A stretch of DNA of 64,000 bases from assembly GCF_023184515.1 (NCBI RefSeq), contig NZ_JAAHBP010000004.1:1-64000 (forward strand), given 5' to 3'. The position numbers and the translations under genes were made by a program. Positions 8,555-17,158 of the stretch are shown one piece after another. The stretch's first letter is position 1. Every line of letters begins with the position of its first letter. This stretch comes from Streptomyces sp. D2-8 (lineage in GTDB: Bacteria; Actinomycetota; Actinomycetes; Streptomycetales; Streptomycetaceae). Under the pieces are notes generated by a model. That model saw nothing but the letters and a program-made list of their open reading frames with translations, ran no database searches and was not told the DNA's origin.

Positions 8555-10099
8555 TCAGGCGGTGCCGAACCAGGTGGTGACGGCCGTGGTCAGGGACTCC
8601 CGCAGTTCCGCCTGAGGCATGTCCCGGTCCGCGGCCCAGGCCACATAACCGTCGGGGCGGACCAGCAGCCCGGCCAGCTGCGGCTCCTCGGCGCACTCCG
8701 CCCGGACGTGCTGGAGCCGGCCGGCCCAGGAGACGCCCGCCGCCCACTTCTCGTGGACCTGACCGATCTGCCTGTCGCCGGTCAGGTCGAGCAGCAGACC
8801 GGTGCCGCGCTTCAGGTACTTGGGGAGGGGCCTGACACCGTCCTCGGTCTTCAGCTCCAGGTCGCGGGCGAAGTCACCGAGCAGCCGGTGCTCGGGGCCG
8901 TCGATCGGGTAGCGGACGGTGACGCCGCTGAGCATCTCGGCGAGGTACCGGTTCACCTGTTCCTGGCGCATGAGGTCGGTGAACAGCTCGCGCAGCGGGG
9001 TGACATACGGGTCTGGGTTCATCAGCGCGATCTGGGCACGGGTGTTGGCCAGCACCTTGCGGGCCGGCGCCTGGCGCTCGCGGTCGTAGCTGTCGAGCAG
9101 GCCCTCGGGAGCCCAGCCGTGCACCTCCGCGGCGAGCTTCCAGCCGAGGTTGAAGGCGTCCTGAAGGCCGAGGTTGACGCCCTGGCCGCCGACGGGGAAG
9201 TGGGTGTGGGCGGCGTCGCCCGCGACCAGCAGCCGGCCCTCACGGTAGCGGTCGGCCTGGCACGCGGAGTCGGTGAAGACGGAGAGCCAGCGCGGGGAGT
9301 GCGCCCCGAGGTCGCTGCCCCAGATCTCGCGCAGGCTCGCGGTCAGCTCGTCCAGGGTGAGTTCCGCGCCCGGCTCCCGTTCAGCCGCGAAGTCGAACGT
9401 GGACACCCGGTGGTAGGTGTCGTCGAGCGGCACGCAGAACAGCAGGCCGCGTTCGGTGCGCTCCATGCCCATGGGGGCGTTCTCACGGTCGGCGAGGATG
9501 ACGTCGCCGAGCCGGGCGGTGACCCTGCCGCCGGTGCCGGGGAAGGCGATGCCGGCCTCCCGGCGGACAAGGCTGCGCCCGCCGTCGCAGCCCACGGCGT
9601 ACCGGGCGCGCAGGGTGTACGAGCCGCCGGGGCCGGACACCTCGGCCTCGACGCCGTCGACGTCCTGGCGTATCGCGGTGACCTCGTGACCGCGCCGGAT
9701 CTCGGCGCCGAACTCGGCGGCGCGCTCCTCCAGCAGGCGCTCGGTCCTGGTCTGCTCGGAGAGCAGGGCGTAGCCGTGCGCGCTGTCGAGGGTGGAGAAG
9801 TCGACCCACTCGTCGAGGCCGGCGAAGTGCCCGTTGTTCCAGGAGCGGGCGCCCTCGCGGAACCGTTTGAGCAGGCCGCGCCGGTCGAGGGACTCCAGGG
9901 AGCGGGCGTGCAGTCCGAAGGCCTTGGAGTGTGGGGTGCGCTCGGACAGTCGTTCGAGCACTACGGCACGGACGCGGGAGATGCGGAGCTCCGCGGCGAG
10001 CAGCATGCCGACGGGGCCGCCGCCGACGATGAGCACGTCGAACTCGACGTCGGTGTCGTAGGTGATCTCGTAGTCACGGTCGGACGTCTCGGTGGACAT
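8555..10099 (-). CDS. FAD-dependent aromatic hydroxylase (PgaE/OxyS type)
   Basis: 514 residues. GGGPVG at 26-31 binds the FAD ADP moiety, CDGGRS at 171-176 is the DG motif and GDAAH at 294-298 binds the ribityl chain. The following FPVGGQGVNLGLQDAFNLGWKLA region is typical of angucycline and tetracycline hydroxylases. A C-terminal thioredoxin-like domain with LLVRPDGYVAWA closes the protein. The start ATG has AGAGGGGCAACCC upstream. It is divergent from the MarR gene across 121 bases holding palindromes, so it is the likely primary target of that regulator and heads an operon with the methyltransferase and oxidoreductase 2. Confidence 0.92.
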   Translation of the reverse strand: MSTETSDRDYEITYDTDVEFDVLIVGGGPVGMLLAAELRISRVRAVVLERLSERTPHSKAFGLHARSLESLDRRGLLKRFREGARSWNNGHFAGLDEWVDFSTLDSAHGYALLSEQTRTERLLEERAAEFGAEIRRGHEVTAIRQDVDGVEAEVSGPGGSYTLRARYAVGCDGGRSLVRREAGIAFPGTGGRVTARLGDVILADRENAPMGMERTERGLLFCVPLDDTYHRVSTFDFAAEREPGAELTLDELTASLREIWGSDLGAHSPRWLSVFTDSACQADRYREGRLLVAGDAAHTHFPVGGQGVNLGLQDAFNLGWKLAAEVHGWAPEGLLDSYDRERQAPARKVLANTRAQIALMNPDPYVTPLRELFTDLMRQEQVNRYLAEMLSGVTVRYPIDGPEHRLLGDFARDLELKTEDGVRPLPKYLKRGTGLLLDLTGDRQIGQVHEKWAAGVSWAGRLQHVRAECAEEPQLAGLLVRPDGYVAWAADRDMPQAELRESLTTAVTTWFGTA

Positions 10100-10220
10100 G
10101 GGTTGCCCCTCTGTGGATAGTCGCTAGATGTTAGCTATCAAGTATATGCTTTACGTCATGCAGTGGATTGCGAGCATACAGATGCTCGTCTGCGGTTATC
10201 AACTCGCTTAGAATGCGTAC
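10100..10220. promoter_or_regulatory. Divergent marR / monooxygenase promoter region with palindromes
   Basis: This AT-rich intergenic stretch holds a perfect palindrome CGAGCATACAGATGCTCG (10171-10188), an inverted repeat with arms GATAG (10118-10122) and CTATC, and GCATATACTTG on the minus strand (10139-10149). TAGAAT at 10208-10213 is a fair -10 box only seven bases from the marR ATG. No Shine-Dalgarno sequence is present there, so marR may be transcribed leaderless. These are candidate operators for autoregulation by the MarR protein. Confidence 0.55.
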
Positions 10221-10709
10221 ATGGACACTTCGACTCAGCCCCAGCCGCGGGCAGCGGATCTGCTCGACGCTGTCGGCCCCGCCTTCTCCCGACTGCGGCG
10301 CGCGCAGGCGCTGAACGTGGAGAAGCAGGTGTCCCGCAAGGACTTCACCAGGACGCTGGTCCTCAACATCGTTCAGGACGGGCCCGACGAGGAGGGCCAG
10401 GAGATCACCGTCGGGGTCGTGGGCGAGCGCCTCGCCGTCGACCCCTCCGTGGCGAGCCGAATGGTCTCCGACTGCATCACGGCCGGCTATCTGATCCGCG
10501 CGGCCTCCCAGCGCGACGGCCGCCGTACGATCCTCCAGCTCACCCCTGAGGGGCACGAGACGCTCGCCCGCTTCCGCCGCCACCAGCGCGCGGCCTTCGA
10601 GCGCATCACCCAGGACTGGCCGGAGGAGGAACGCCTGGAGTTCGCGCGCCTGCTCATCAAGTACGTCGACTCCGTGAGCGAGTTGCAGCACGACCCGGGC
10701 TCCGCCTGA
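10221..10709 (+). CDS. MarR-family transcriptional regulator
   Basis: 162 residues with a winged helix-turn-helix: the recognition region reads LAVDPSVASRMVSDCITAGYLIRAA, followed by a wing with RDGRRTILQLTPEGHE. Flanking helices form the dimer interface. MarR proteins usually repress neighbouring efflux and redox genes and release DNA on binding phenolic or quinoid ligands, which fits the neighbours here (hydroxylases, quinone reductases, exporter). The gene is divergent from the monooxygenase at 8555-10099 and convergent with the one at 10812-12461. There is no ribosome site, and a -10 box lies close to the ATG. Confidence 0.9.
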   Translation: MDTSTQPQPRAADLLDAVGPAFSRLRRAQALNVEKQVSRKDFTRTLVLNIVQDGPDEEGQEITVGVVGERLAVDPSVASRMVSDCITAGYLIRAASQRDGRRTILQLTPEGHETLARFRRHQRAAFERITQDWPEEERLEFARLLIKYVDSVSELQHDPGSA

Positions 10710-10711
10710 CC

Positions 10712-10730
10712 GTCCGGCGCACCGCCGGAC
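10712..10730. terminator. Hairpin between convergent marR and monooxygenase genes
   Basis: GTCCGGC pairs perfectly with GCCGGAC across a 5-base loop, beginning three bases after the marR stop. Further GC-rich inverted repeats follow up to 10780. It probably terminates transcription from both sides. Confidence 0.6.
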
Positions 10731-10811
10731 CTGCATCGGGTCCGCGACCCGGCCCTCCGCCGGGCCCACGGGAAAGGGCCCGCGGCGACGAGCGCCACGG
10801 ACCCCGACCCG

Positions 10812-12461
10812 CTACCTCGTCCCCGTACGGGATTCCCGCACGAGAACCCTCCGCAGTACCGCCGACAGCATCGCGGTCTCCTCGCCCCCGGGGCCCGCAC
10901 CCCTGGACCGCCACGCGACGACACCGTCCGGCCGTACCAGCACCGCGCCTTCGGGCCGCAGACCGCCGTAGCGCTCGGGCCAGGTGCCGTCCGGGTCTGC
11001 CAGCGTGCCCGCCCCGCCACCCGTGCCCGGCACCACCCGGCGTGCCATGAGTTTCAGGCCCAGCTCGGCGGAGGCGGAGGCGGCGGCCGACATCCACTCG
11101 CGGCCGTGCTCCCCGGCCAGCAGCACGAAGGTCTCCCCGAAGAGGTCGAGCGTGGAGACGGGTTCGCCGCCTCGCGACAGCACCGCATACGGCGCCCGGG
11201 TCCCCGGCGCCCCGCGCAGCGCCCGCGGATCGGAGGAGACCGGAAGGTCCGCGCCACCGGGCTCCTCGACGACCGCGGCGGAGCGGTACGCCTGGCCCGA
11301 CGTCACCGTCACCGCGTCCGCGACGGCGGCCCGCTGCTCCGGGGTAGCGGTTCCGGATCGCAGGGCGAGCTGGAGGGAGCCCTGCTCGGCCGTGTAGACC
11401 GCCACAGGCCGCCGCTCGGCGTCGTACGTCTCCACGAGCCCGGCCCCCGCAACGCCACCGACCACCAGGGCGAGCTTCCAGGCGAGGTTGTGGGCGTCGG
11501 CGATACCGGTGTTGGCTCCGTAGCCCCCGGTCGGCGGCACCACATGCGCCGCGTCCCCGGCGAGCAGCACCCGCCCGTGCACGAAGCCCTCGGCCACCTG
11601 CTCCGCCATGTCCCAGGGGAAGCGGGAGCGGATCGTCACCTCGACATCGGGCGCTCCGATGGCGGCGCCCACCAGCTCGGCACAGCGGGCGTCCGTGAAA
11701 TCCTCCAGGCTCTCGCCGTCCTCGGGCCGGTACCCGACGATCAGCGTGCCCCCGGTCAGCGTGTCGTCATGCACGAGAATGCCCGAAACCTGGGGATTCT
11801 TCACATGGACCACGCTGTAACGGCGCTCCCCCAGCACCGGGCGCAGATCCGCGCCGAACGCGATGCTCACATGACGGGACAGCACCCCGCGCCCGTGCCA
11901 GGGCACCTTCAGAGCCTCCCGCACGGTACTTCGCGGCCCGTCACAGGCCACCAGATAGGAGCTGCGGAAGGTACGGGTGCCGCCGGCGCCGTCACCGAGG
12001 ACGGCGGTCACCCCCTCCGGGCCCTCCGCGAAGGACAACAGCTCCGTTCCGAACCTGAGGTCGGCGCCGAGCTCCTCGGCGCGGTCCCGCAGCAGCGGCT
12101 CCAGCCGGTCCTGCGGCAGCAGGAGCAGCCGGGACGGTGTGAGGTCGCCCAGCTCGTCGTCGCCCTCCAGCTCCTCCTTGCTGAACAGCACGTCACCCGC
12201 CAGCGAGGTCACCCCGGCACGGGTGCGGTGCGTGGCGAACCCTGCGGCCTCCCGTACGGCGGCGTCCTCGACGCCGGCCTGCCGCAGCAACTCCCCGGTC
12301 CGGGGGTAGTAGCCGACAGCCCTCGGATGGATGGAAGTGCCCGGATGGCGCTCCACCAGGGTGCAGCGGACCCCGTGCCGGGCGAGGAACACAGCGGTGG
12401 ACAGCCCGACGAGGCTGCCGCCGACGATCAGTACGGGTGCGCTGTCGGAAGCGGAAGTCAT
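10812..12461 (-). CDS. FAD-dependent aromatic monooxygenase (third copy)
   Basis: 549 residues. GGSLVG at 14-19 is the variant nucleotide-binding loop common in RdmE-like enzymes, with Ser for the second Gly. GDAAH near residue 300 is followed by PPTGGYGANTGIADAHNLAW, and a C-terminal thioredoxin-like domain ends in VLVRPDGVVAW. It is a paralogue of the enzyme at 690-2306. The ATG at 12461 lies nine bases after GAGGGA; a GTG three bases upstream is an alternative. It is the last gene of a run of eight genes on the minus strand reaching back to 17995. It probably hydroxylates or oxidatively opens an aromatic ring. Confidence 0.9.
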   Translation of the reverse strand: MTSASDSAPVLIVGGSLVGLSTAVFLARHGVRCTLVERHPGTSIHPRAVGYYPRTGELLRQAGVEDAAVREAAGFATHRTRAGVTSLAGDVLFSKEELEGDDELGDLTPSRLLLLPQDRLEPLLRDRAEELGADLRFGTELLSFAEGPEGVTAVLGDGAGGTRTFRSSYLVACDGPRSTVREALKVPWHGRGVLSRHVSIAFGADLRPVLGERRYSVVHVKNPQVSGILVHDDTLTGGTLIVGYRPEDGESLEDFTDARCAELVGAAIGAPDVEVTIRSRFPWDMAEQVAEGFVHGRVLLAGDAAHVVPPTGGYGANTGIADAHNLAWKLALVVGGVAGAGLVETYDAERRPVAVYTAEQGSLQLALRSGTATPEQRAAVADAVTVTSGQAYRSAAVVEEPGGADLPVSSDPRALRGAPGTRAPYAVLSRGGEPVSTLDLFGETFVLLAGEHGREWMSAAASASAELGLKLMARRVVPGTGGGAGTLADPDGTWPERYGGLRPEGAVLVRPDGVVAWRSRGAGPGGEETAMLSAVLRRVLVRESRTGTR

Positions 12462-12505
12462 CACAACGTCCCTCTCTCGGTCCTCGGAACGGACATCGGG
12501 CCTGC

Positions 12506-13345
12506 TCACGGCGTCGGCAGTCCGGCCTTGCCCAGCGCCAGGTAGTCCACGACCTCCCAGTGCTCGGCGACCTTTCCGCGCTCGATCCGGAACTGGTCGC
12601 AGGTGCGCATCTCCAGGGGCAGCCCAGAGGGGCCGCCCCCGCTCCACGCGCCGGTGAGCGTGCCGGTCCAGGTCACGAAGACCATCACCCGGTCGTCGGC
12701 GGCGACGATGTGGTCCACGGTGGTGACCAGGTCGGGAAAGGCGGCGATGTTGTCCGCGAAGAACGCCTTGAACGCGTCGAGCCCGTCCGGCACGGCGTCC
12801 GTACGCATGTTGTGGTGCCGGTAGTCCTGGTGGTAGTAGCGCTCGGCCAGGTCCAGCCGGTGCTCGCTGAACACGTCGCGGTACGCGCCGAGCACCAGCT
12901 CCGCGTTGGCCCGCTCGGTCTCGCTGTGCGGGCCGTGCAGACCGGGGGCGGCCGGCTGACCGCTCCGCTCCGGCCCGCCGTCCACGCCGTGCGCGGCGAG
13001 CACGTCCCGGTCCACCACGTTCCAGTGCTCGTCGACCCTGCCGTCCCTCAAGCGGTACAACTCGGCGGTGTGCAATCGGAGTTCGCTTCCCGAGGCGGTG
13101 CGTCCGGTCCAGGTCGCGAAGAGCATCACCCGGTCGTTGTCGGCCACCAGGTGGTCGATCTCCGCGTGCAGCGCCGGGAAATCACGGTCCGAAGTCCGCC
13201 AGTCCGCCGGGTCGTGCTCGACGCAGTCGGCGTGGAAGAAACGGCCCGCCTCCTCGAAGCGGCGCTCGCGGTAGAGCGTCCCGTACAGCTCGCGGACCAG
13301 CTCGGCGTTCTGCGTGCGCTGCCCGGCGGGGGTCACGATGGTCAT
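12506..13345 (-). CDS. Tandem SnoaL-like (NTF2-fold) protein
   Basis: 279 residues that read as two SnoaL/NTF2-fold domains in series, about 10-125 and 145-270. Each has the pattern LYR.RRF.EAGRFFHADCVEHDP or its equivalent (RYYHQDYRHHN), then a DHLVADNDRVMLF/DHIVAADDRVMVF strand and a final DEHWNVVD/AEHWEVVD strand. Single SnoaL domains cyclise polyketide intermediates or hydroxylate anthracyclinones, while others are simple ligand-binding cups. NTF2-fold proteins act as dimers, so the fusion may supply both subunits in one chain. It lies 44 bases upstream of the monooxygenase at 10812-12461 and is probably co-transcribed with it. Confidence 0.85.
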   Translation of the reverse strand: MTIVTPAGQRTQNAELVRELYGTLYRERRFEEAGRFFHADCVEHDPADWRTSDRDFPALHAEIDHLVADNDRVMLFATWTGRTASGSELRLHTAELYRLRDGRVDEHWNVVDRDVLAAHGVDGGPERSGQPAAPGLHGPHSETERANAELVLGAYRDVFSEHRLDLAERYYHQDYRHHNMRTDAVPDGLDAFKAFFADNIAAFPDLVTTVDHIVAADDRVMVFVTWTGTLTGAWSGGGPSGLPLEMRTCDQFRIERGKVAEHWEVVDYLALGKAGLPTP

Positions 13346-13400
13346 GGGTTCCTCTCGGCTCGGCTCTTGATCAGGGGGAGGGTCAGGGTGAGGTGACCGC

Positions 13401-14363
13401 TCAGGCCTTGAGCGCGTACGTCGACCAGTGGGAGTCGGTCTCGAAACCGAGCTTGTGGTTGAGCGCGACCACGGCGGTGTCGGCGGTGTCGTTGAAGACC
13501 TGGGCCAGCGCCAGACGGCTGTTCTCCCGGGCCGCCCCGAGCAGCAGCTCGGCCTTCAGCCAGGTGGCGAGACCACGCCGCCGGTGCTCCGGTAGCACCA
13601 GCGTCTCGCCGACGTCCGCCATCGGACTGTTCCGCGTGAACAAGGTGGCGTACGCGACGATCGCGCTGCCGTGCTCGGGCAGCGCCGCCACCACGTGGGG
13701 CACGTGCCCGGCCCGCTCTGCTTCGGCCTCCCGCGCCCGTACGTCATCGGCTGAGGGACGCCGCACCCGGGCCTGGCCGTTGACCCGCTCCTCCAGCGCG
13801 AGCCAGGCCCGCGCGTAGGACTCCACCAGGTCGGCGGGGCAGGGCCCCTGCCACGCCACCAGCCGGTACCCGGGCACTGGCCGGGTCACCACGGCCTCCA
13901 GCACCGCACGCGCGGGGCCGGCCAGGCGCAGCCGGTTGCGCACGCTCTCGCCGATCAGCTCCGCACCGAGCTCCGCTGCGAACCGCTCACCGGGCACCCC
14001 CCGGGGAGCGTCGGCCAGCAGCAGGCCCCGTCCCCGCTCCCTGAGCGCCGCCAGCCCCGCGGCCGCCAGCGCCCGCCCGGCACCACGCCGCCGGAAGCCG
14101 GGAAACACCCACAGCGAACCGTGGCCAGGGCCACCCGGATCCCCCAGGTCGAGCCCGAGCTTCAGCACACCGGCCGGCGTGCCGCCGTCGAACGCGGCGA
14201 GCACGATCCGCTCCGTCCCGTGCCGCCGCTGGAACAACCGCGCCAGCAGCGCCTCCGTCACCGGCGGATCACCGGGCAGCTCCAGACTCATGGTCTCCCG
14301 GAACCCGGGAAGCAGCGCGGCGATGGTCGCCGGCTCATCGCCGTCGAGGCTACGAATCTCCAT
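13401..14363 (-). CDS. Tandem GNAT-fold acetyltransferase
   Basis: 320 residues formed of two GNAT domains. The first (about 1-150) has the acetyl-CoA loop VFPGFRRRGAGRALAAAGL. The second (about 150-320) has VLPEHRRRGLATWLKAELL followed by the FNDTADTAVVALNHKLGFE strand typical of GNATs. Twin-GNAT proteins include mycothiol synthase-like and aminoglycoside-modifying enzymes; this one cannot be assigned to either with confidence. The ATG at 14363 has no strong ribosome site, and a GTG two codons earlier is possible. It is embedded in the oxidative operon, so it may acetylate a pathway intermediate, or be a resistance enzyme. Confidence 0.8.
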   Translation of the reverse strand: MEIRSLDGDEPATIAALLPGFRETMSLELPGDPPVTEALLARLFQRRHGTERIVLAAFDGGTPAGVLKLGLDLGDPGGPGHGSLWVFPGFRRRGAGRALAAAGLAALRERGRGLLLADAPRGVPGERFAAELGAELIGESVRNRLRLAGPARAVLEAVVTRPVPGYRLVAWQGPCPADLVESYARAWLALEERVNGQARVRRPSADDVRAREAEAERAGHVPHVVAALPEHGSAIVAYATLFTRNSPMADVGETLVLPEHRRRGLATWLKAELLLGAARENSRLALAQVFNDTADTAVVALNHKLGFETDSHWSTYALKA

Positions 14364-14513
14364 GCCCACACGGTGGCCCGCCCCTCTCGAAACGCCGTCG
14401 AGGACAACTCGACACCGGCGCGGGCACCGGCGCGGAAAGGGACGAGCCCCGCCGCGCTCCACCATCCCTGGAATGCGGCGGCCCGGTACTACGGCGGGCG
14501 CTGACCGGACCCG

Positions 14514-15287
14514 TCAAGCGCCGCCCGTCACGCGGAGCGTCTCGCCGTTGGTGTTGCCGTTGGCGGCCGAGCCGAGGAAGACGACGGCCCGGGCCACGTC
14601 CTCGGGCGCGGACATCCGACCCGACGGCAACGTCCTGCCCTTCTCCTCCAGGAAGCCCGGGGGCACGTGCGCCCGTACGGTCTCGGTGCTGGTCTGGCCC
14701 GGCACCACCATGTTGACCAGGATCCCGTCGGACCCCAGCTCCCAGGCAAGGCTCCGCATCAGTCCGAAGAGCGCGGACTTGCCCGCGCCGTAGGCACCCG
14801 CCCCGGCCTTGCCGGTGTCCGCGAGGCCCGCGCCCAGCAGCACCACCCGGCCCCACGGCCGCGAGCGCATCCACGGCAACACCGCCTGCAGCGTGTGGAA
14901 CACGGCATCGACGGACGTTCGCAGCACCTCCTGCCACTGCTTCGCCGGTACGTCCTCGAAGCGCGGCACCGGCTGCCCGGGCCGCGGGATCGCCTCGCTC
15001 CAGACCACCGCGTTGGCCACCAGCACGTCGATGCCGCCCCACTCCTCGGCGACCCGCCCCACCGCGTCCCGTATACACCGCTCGTCCGCGAGGTCGTAGC
15101 GCACCACCAGCGGTGTGCCGCCCGCCTCGGTCACCAGCCGCGCCGTCTCCCGGGCCCCGTCCTCATTGCTGTGATACGTGATCGCGACCCTGGCCCCCTC
15201 TTCCCCGTACGCCACGGCCGTCGCCCGGCCGATGCCCGAGGAGGCGCCGGTGACCAGCACCACCTTGTTCCGCAGATCCGTCCTCAT
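14514..15287 (-). CDS. Short-chain dehydrogenase/reductase with atypical active site
   Basis: 257 residues of FabG-like SDR fold. TGASSGIG at 13-20 binds the cofactor, and Tyr166 and Lys170 (AYGAGKSAL) match the catalytic YxxxK. The usual catalytic Ser 13 residues before the Tyr is replaced by Ala153 (VVLLGAGLADTG), and the NNAG motif reads ANAV (91-94). Activity as a standard ketoreductase is therefore doubtful; it may be altered in chemistry or serve a binding role. The start overlaps the stop of the FAD oxidase gene by ATGA. Its closest functional analogues would be polyketide ketoreductases. Confidence 0.87.
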   Translation of the reverse strand: MRTDLRNKVVLVTGASSGIGRATAVAYGEEGARVAITYHSNEDGARETARLVTEAGGTPLVVRYDLADERCIRDAVGRVAEEWGGIDVLVANAVVWSEAIPRPGQPVPRFEDVPAKQWQEVLRTSVDAVFHTLQAVLPWMRSRPWGRVVLLGAGLADTGKAGAGAYGAGKSALFGLMRSLAWELGSDGILVNMVVPGQTSTETVRAHVPPGFLEEKGRTLPSGRMSAPEDVARAVVFLGSAANGNTNGETLRVTGGA

Positions 15288-16735
15288 GACTCCACCTCGG
15301 TCGTCGGGGCACGGTGGCCGATGCTCTGCGCGTGCCGGAAGAAGTCCTCCGGGTCGTAGTCCCGCTTCACCGCGCGCAGCCGGAGACGGTTCGCGCCGAA
15401 GTACTCCGTCTCCCAGTCCCCGCCCACCCGCGAGCTGGGGAAGTTGATGTACGAGCCGCAGGAGAGGGGCACGAGGGCCGCCGCCGCACGGTCGGCCAGC
15501 GCGGTCAGCCGCGCCGGCGCAGCCGGATCCTCGGCCACCTCACGACAGGCGAACTGATAACCGATCAGGAACCTCGCGTCCCGGTGCGGGTAGGCCGTCG
15601 CGGTGCTCGGCACCCGGCTCGCCACACCACCCAGCGCGATGCACAGCAGATAGCGCTCCTGGCCCACCGCGTCGAGCGCGGGTCCCCAGGCGTCGAGCAG
15701 CGCCGCCGACTCCGCCCGGGTCGCGGCCCGGCCGGTCAGCCGATAGCTCTGCCGGGTGTACGGATGCCGATGCCCCTCGGCCTCGGGACCGGTTCCCGTA
15801 CGACGGCACTGTGCCACCGACTTCGAGCCGCACAGCGCCTCGTGCATCACCTCGGCGTAACCGCCCCGCGCACCGACGGTCCTGCTCAACGGCTTGCTCC
15901 CGGCCCGTTCCGCGAGCTCGTCCAGCCCGGCCCGCAGCGCCTCGTCCGTGCCCAGGTGCACCCCCCAGACCCGGACCACGGGACGCCCGCCGGGTCCGAA
16001 CATGCCCGGCAGCACCACCAGCGAGGTGCCGAGCTCGTCGGGGCCGTCGACGGCCCACTCCTGCCAGGCCGTCAGCACATCCACCGCGTCGTCGTACGCC
16101 CACAGCGTCTCGAAGCCGGTCATCGCGGGCGCGTCGATCGAGCGCACCTCGAACTCCGTGACCACCCCGAAGGTGCCTCCGCCGCCACCGCGCAGCGCCC
16201 AGTACAGATCGGGCTCCTCGGTGGGCGAGCAGCGCACGGTCCTGCCGTCCGCGAGCACCACGCGCGCCGCAATGACCCGGTCGCTGCCCAGCCCGAACCT
16301 CCGCGTCTGCCAGCCGATCCCGCCGCCGGTCAGGAATCCGCCCGCGGCCACCGTGGGAAACGTCCCGGTGACGATCTGCCGCCCCTGGGTCCGCAGGGCG
16401 TCCAGCGCGTCCAACGACTGGACGCCCGCCCCAAGCCGCACCACGGGACCCTCGGCCTCGGCGTGGTTCATCCGGGACAGGTCGACGACCAGCCCCTCAC
16501 CGGTCGACCAGCCGTTGAAGCTGTGACCGCCGCCCCGGACGTGCAGCCGCACCCCCTCCTCCCGGGCGTGGCGCACGCACAGCGCGACATCCCGCTCGGA
16601 GGCGCAGTACGCGACGGCGTACGGCTCGATCGTGTCGTACTCGGTGTTCTGGAGCTGTCGGGCCAGAGCGAAGCTCGCCTCGTCCGGCAGAACCAGGTCC
16701 CCGACGAGCCGGTCCCGCAGCGCCGCCGCCCGCAT
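15284..16735 (-). CDS. FAD-linked oxidase, berberine-bridge (BBE-like) type
   Basis: 483 residues of the VAO/PCMH flavin fold. RGGGHSFNG at 68-75 contains His71, the expected site of 8-alpha-histidyl FAD attachment. The position that bears the second (cysteinyl) link in bicovalent enzymes is Phe126 (TGTFPTVAAGG), so attachment should be through the His only. The C-terminal BBE motif is present as RDYDPEDFFRHAQSI. Relatives such as aclacinomycin oxidoreductase oxidise sugar or ring alcohols of polyketides. ATG at 16735 overlaps the previous stop (TGATG); the open frame upstream is a shadow. It is coupled to the SDR downstream. Confidence 0.9.
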   Translation of the reverse strand: MRAAALRDRLVGDLVLPDEASFALARQLQNTEYDTIEPYAVAYCASERDVALCVRHAREEGVRLHVRGGGHSFNGWSTGEGLVVDLSRMNHAEAEGPVVRLGAGVQSLDALDALRTQGRQIVTGTFPTVAAGGFLTGGGIGWQTRRFGLGSDRVIAARVVLADGRTVRCSPTEEPDLYWALRGGGGGTFGVVTEFEVRSIDAPAMTGFETLWAYDDAVDVLTAWQEWAVDGPDELGTSLVVLPGMFGPGGRPVVRVWGVHLGTDEALRAGLDELAERAGSKPLSRTVGARGGYAEVMHEALCGSKSVAQCRRTGTGPEAEGHRHPYTRQSYRLTGRAATRAESAALLDAWGPALDAVGQERYLLCIALGGVASRVPSTATAYPHRDARFLIGYQFACREVAEDPAAPARLTALADRAAAALVPLSCGSYINFPSSRVGGDWETEYFGANRLRLRAVKRDYDPEDFFRHAQSIGHRAPTTEVES

Positions 16736-17103
16736 CAGTCGTCGATGCCGAACTTGCTCGCGGTCACCTTGGAGCCGGCGTGCCCGCGCAGCTTGGTGCC
16801 CTGCGGGTCGAAGAACTCGGCGCCGCCGGTGCCCTGCCACTCGGTGTTCGAGACGAACTCGCCCGACACCCGCACATGCGCCTCCCCCACATGATTGCCC
16901 TCGGGATCGGCGGCCAGGATGTGGAAGCCGTACTCGAAACTGTCCGGGCCCGTGGCACGCCAGGTGCCCATGCCGATGTTCTTCGTGTTGAGCTGGGTGG
17001 AGACGACCGAGCCGTCCGCCGAGAAACAGACGAGCCCGGGAACGGCCTTCCCGTCGTCGTCCAACTGCGTGGTCCAGGTGCCGACCAGCCGTGTGTCGCT
17101 CAT
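16735..17103 (-). CDS. Small beta-barrel (calycin/lipocalin-like) protein
   Basis: 122 residues, mostly predicted beta strands with alternating hydrophobic residues, beginning LVGTWTTQLDDDGKAVPG and containing GMGTWRATGPDSFEYGFHIL. A GTW near the N-terminus followed by about eight strands recalls calycin-like proteins of about 120-130 residues. No catalytic motif is visible and there is no signal peptide. ATG 17103 is preceded by GAGGAGATCTGTG. The stop overlaps the oxidase start by one base, so the pair is tightly coupled. A role as a binding protein or cyclase-like helper for a hydrophobic intermediate is a guess. Confidence 0.7.
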   Translation of the reverse strand: MSDTRLVGTWTTQLDDDGKAVPGLVCFSADGSVVSTQLNTKNIGMGTWRATGPDSFEYGFHILAADPEGNHVGEAHVRVSGEFVSNTEWQGTGGAEFFDPQGTKLRGHAGSKVTASKFGIDD

Positions 17104-17158
17104 CACAGATCTCCTCGATGCTCGGGGGAACTGGGGGAGTGGGATGTCCCGGCCAGGC

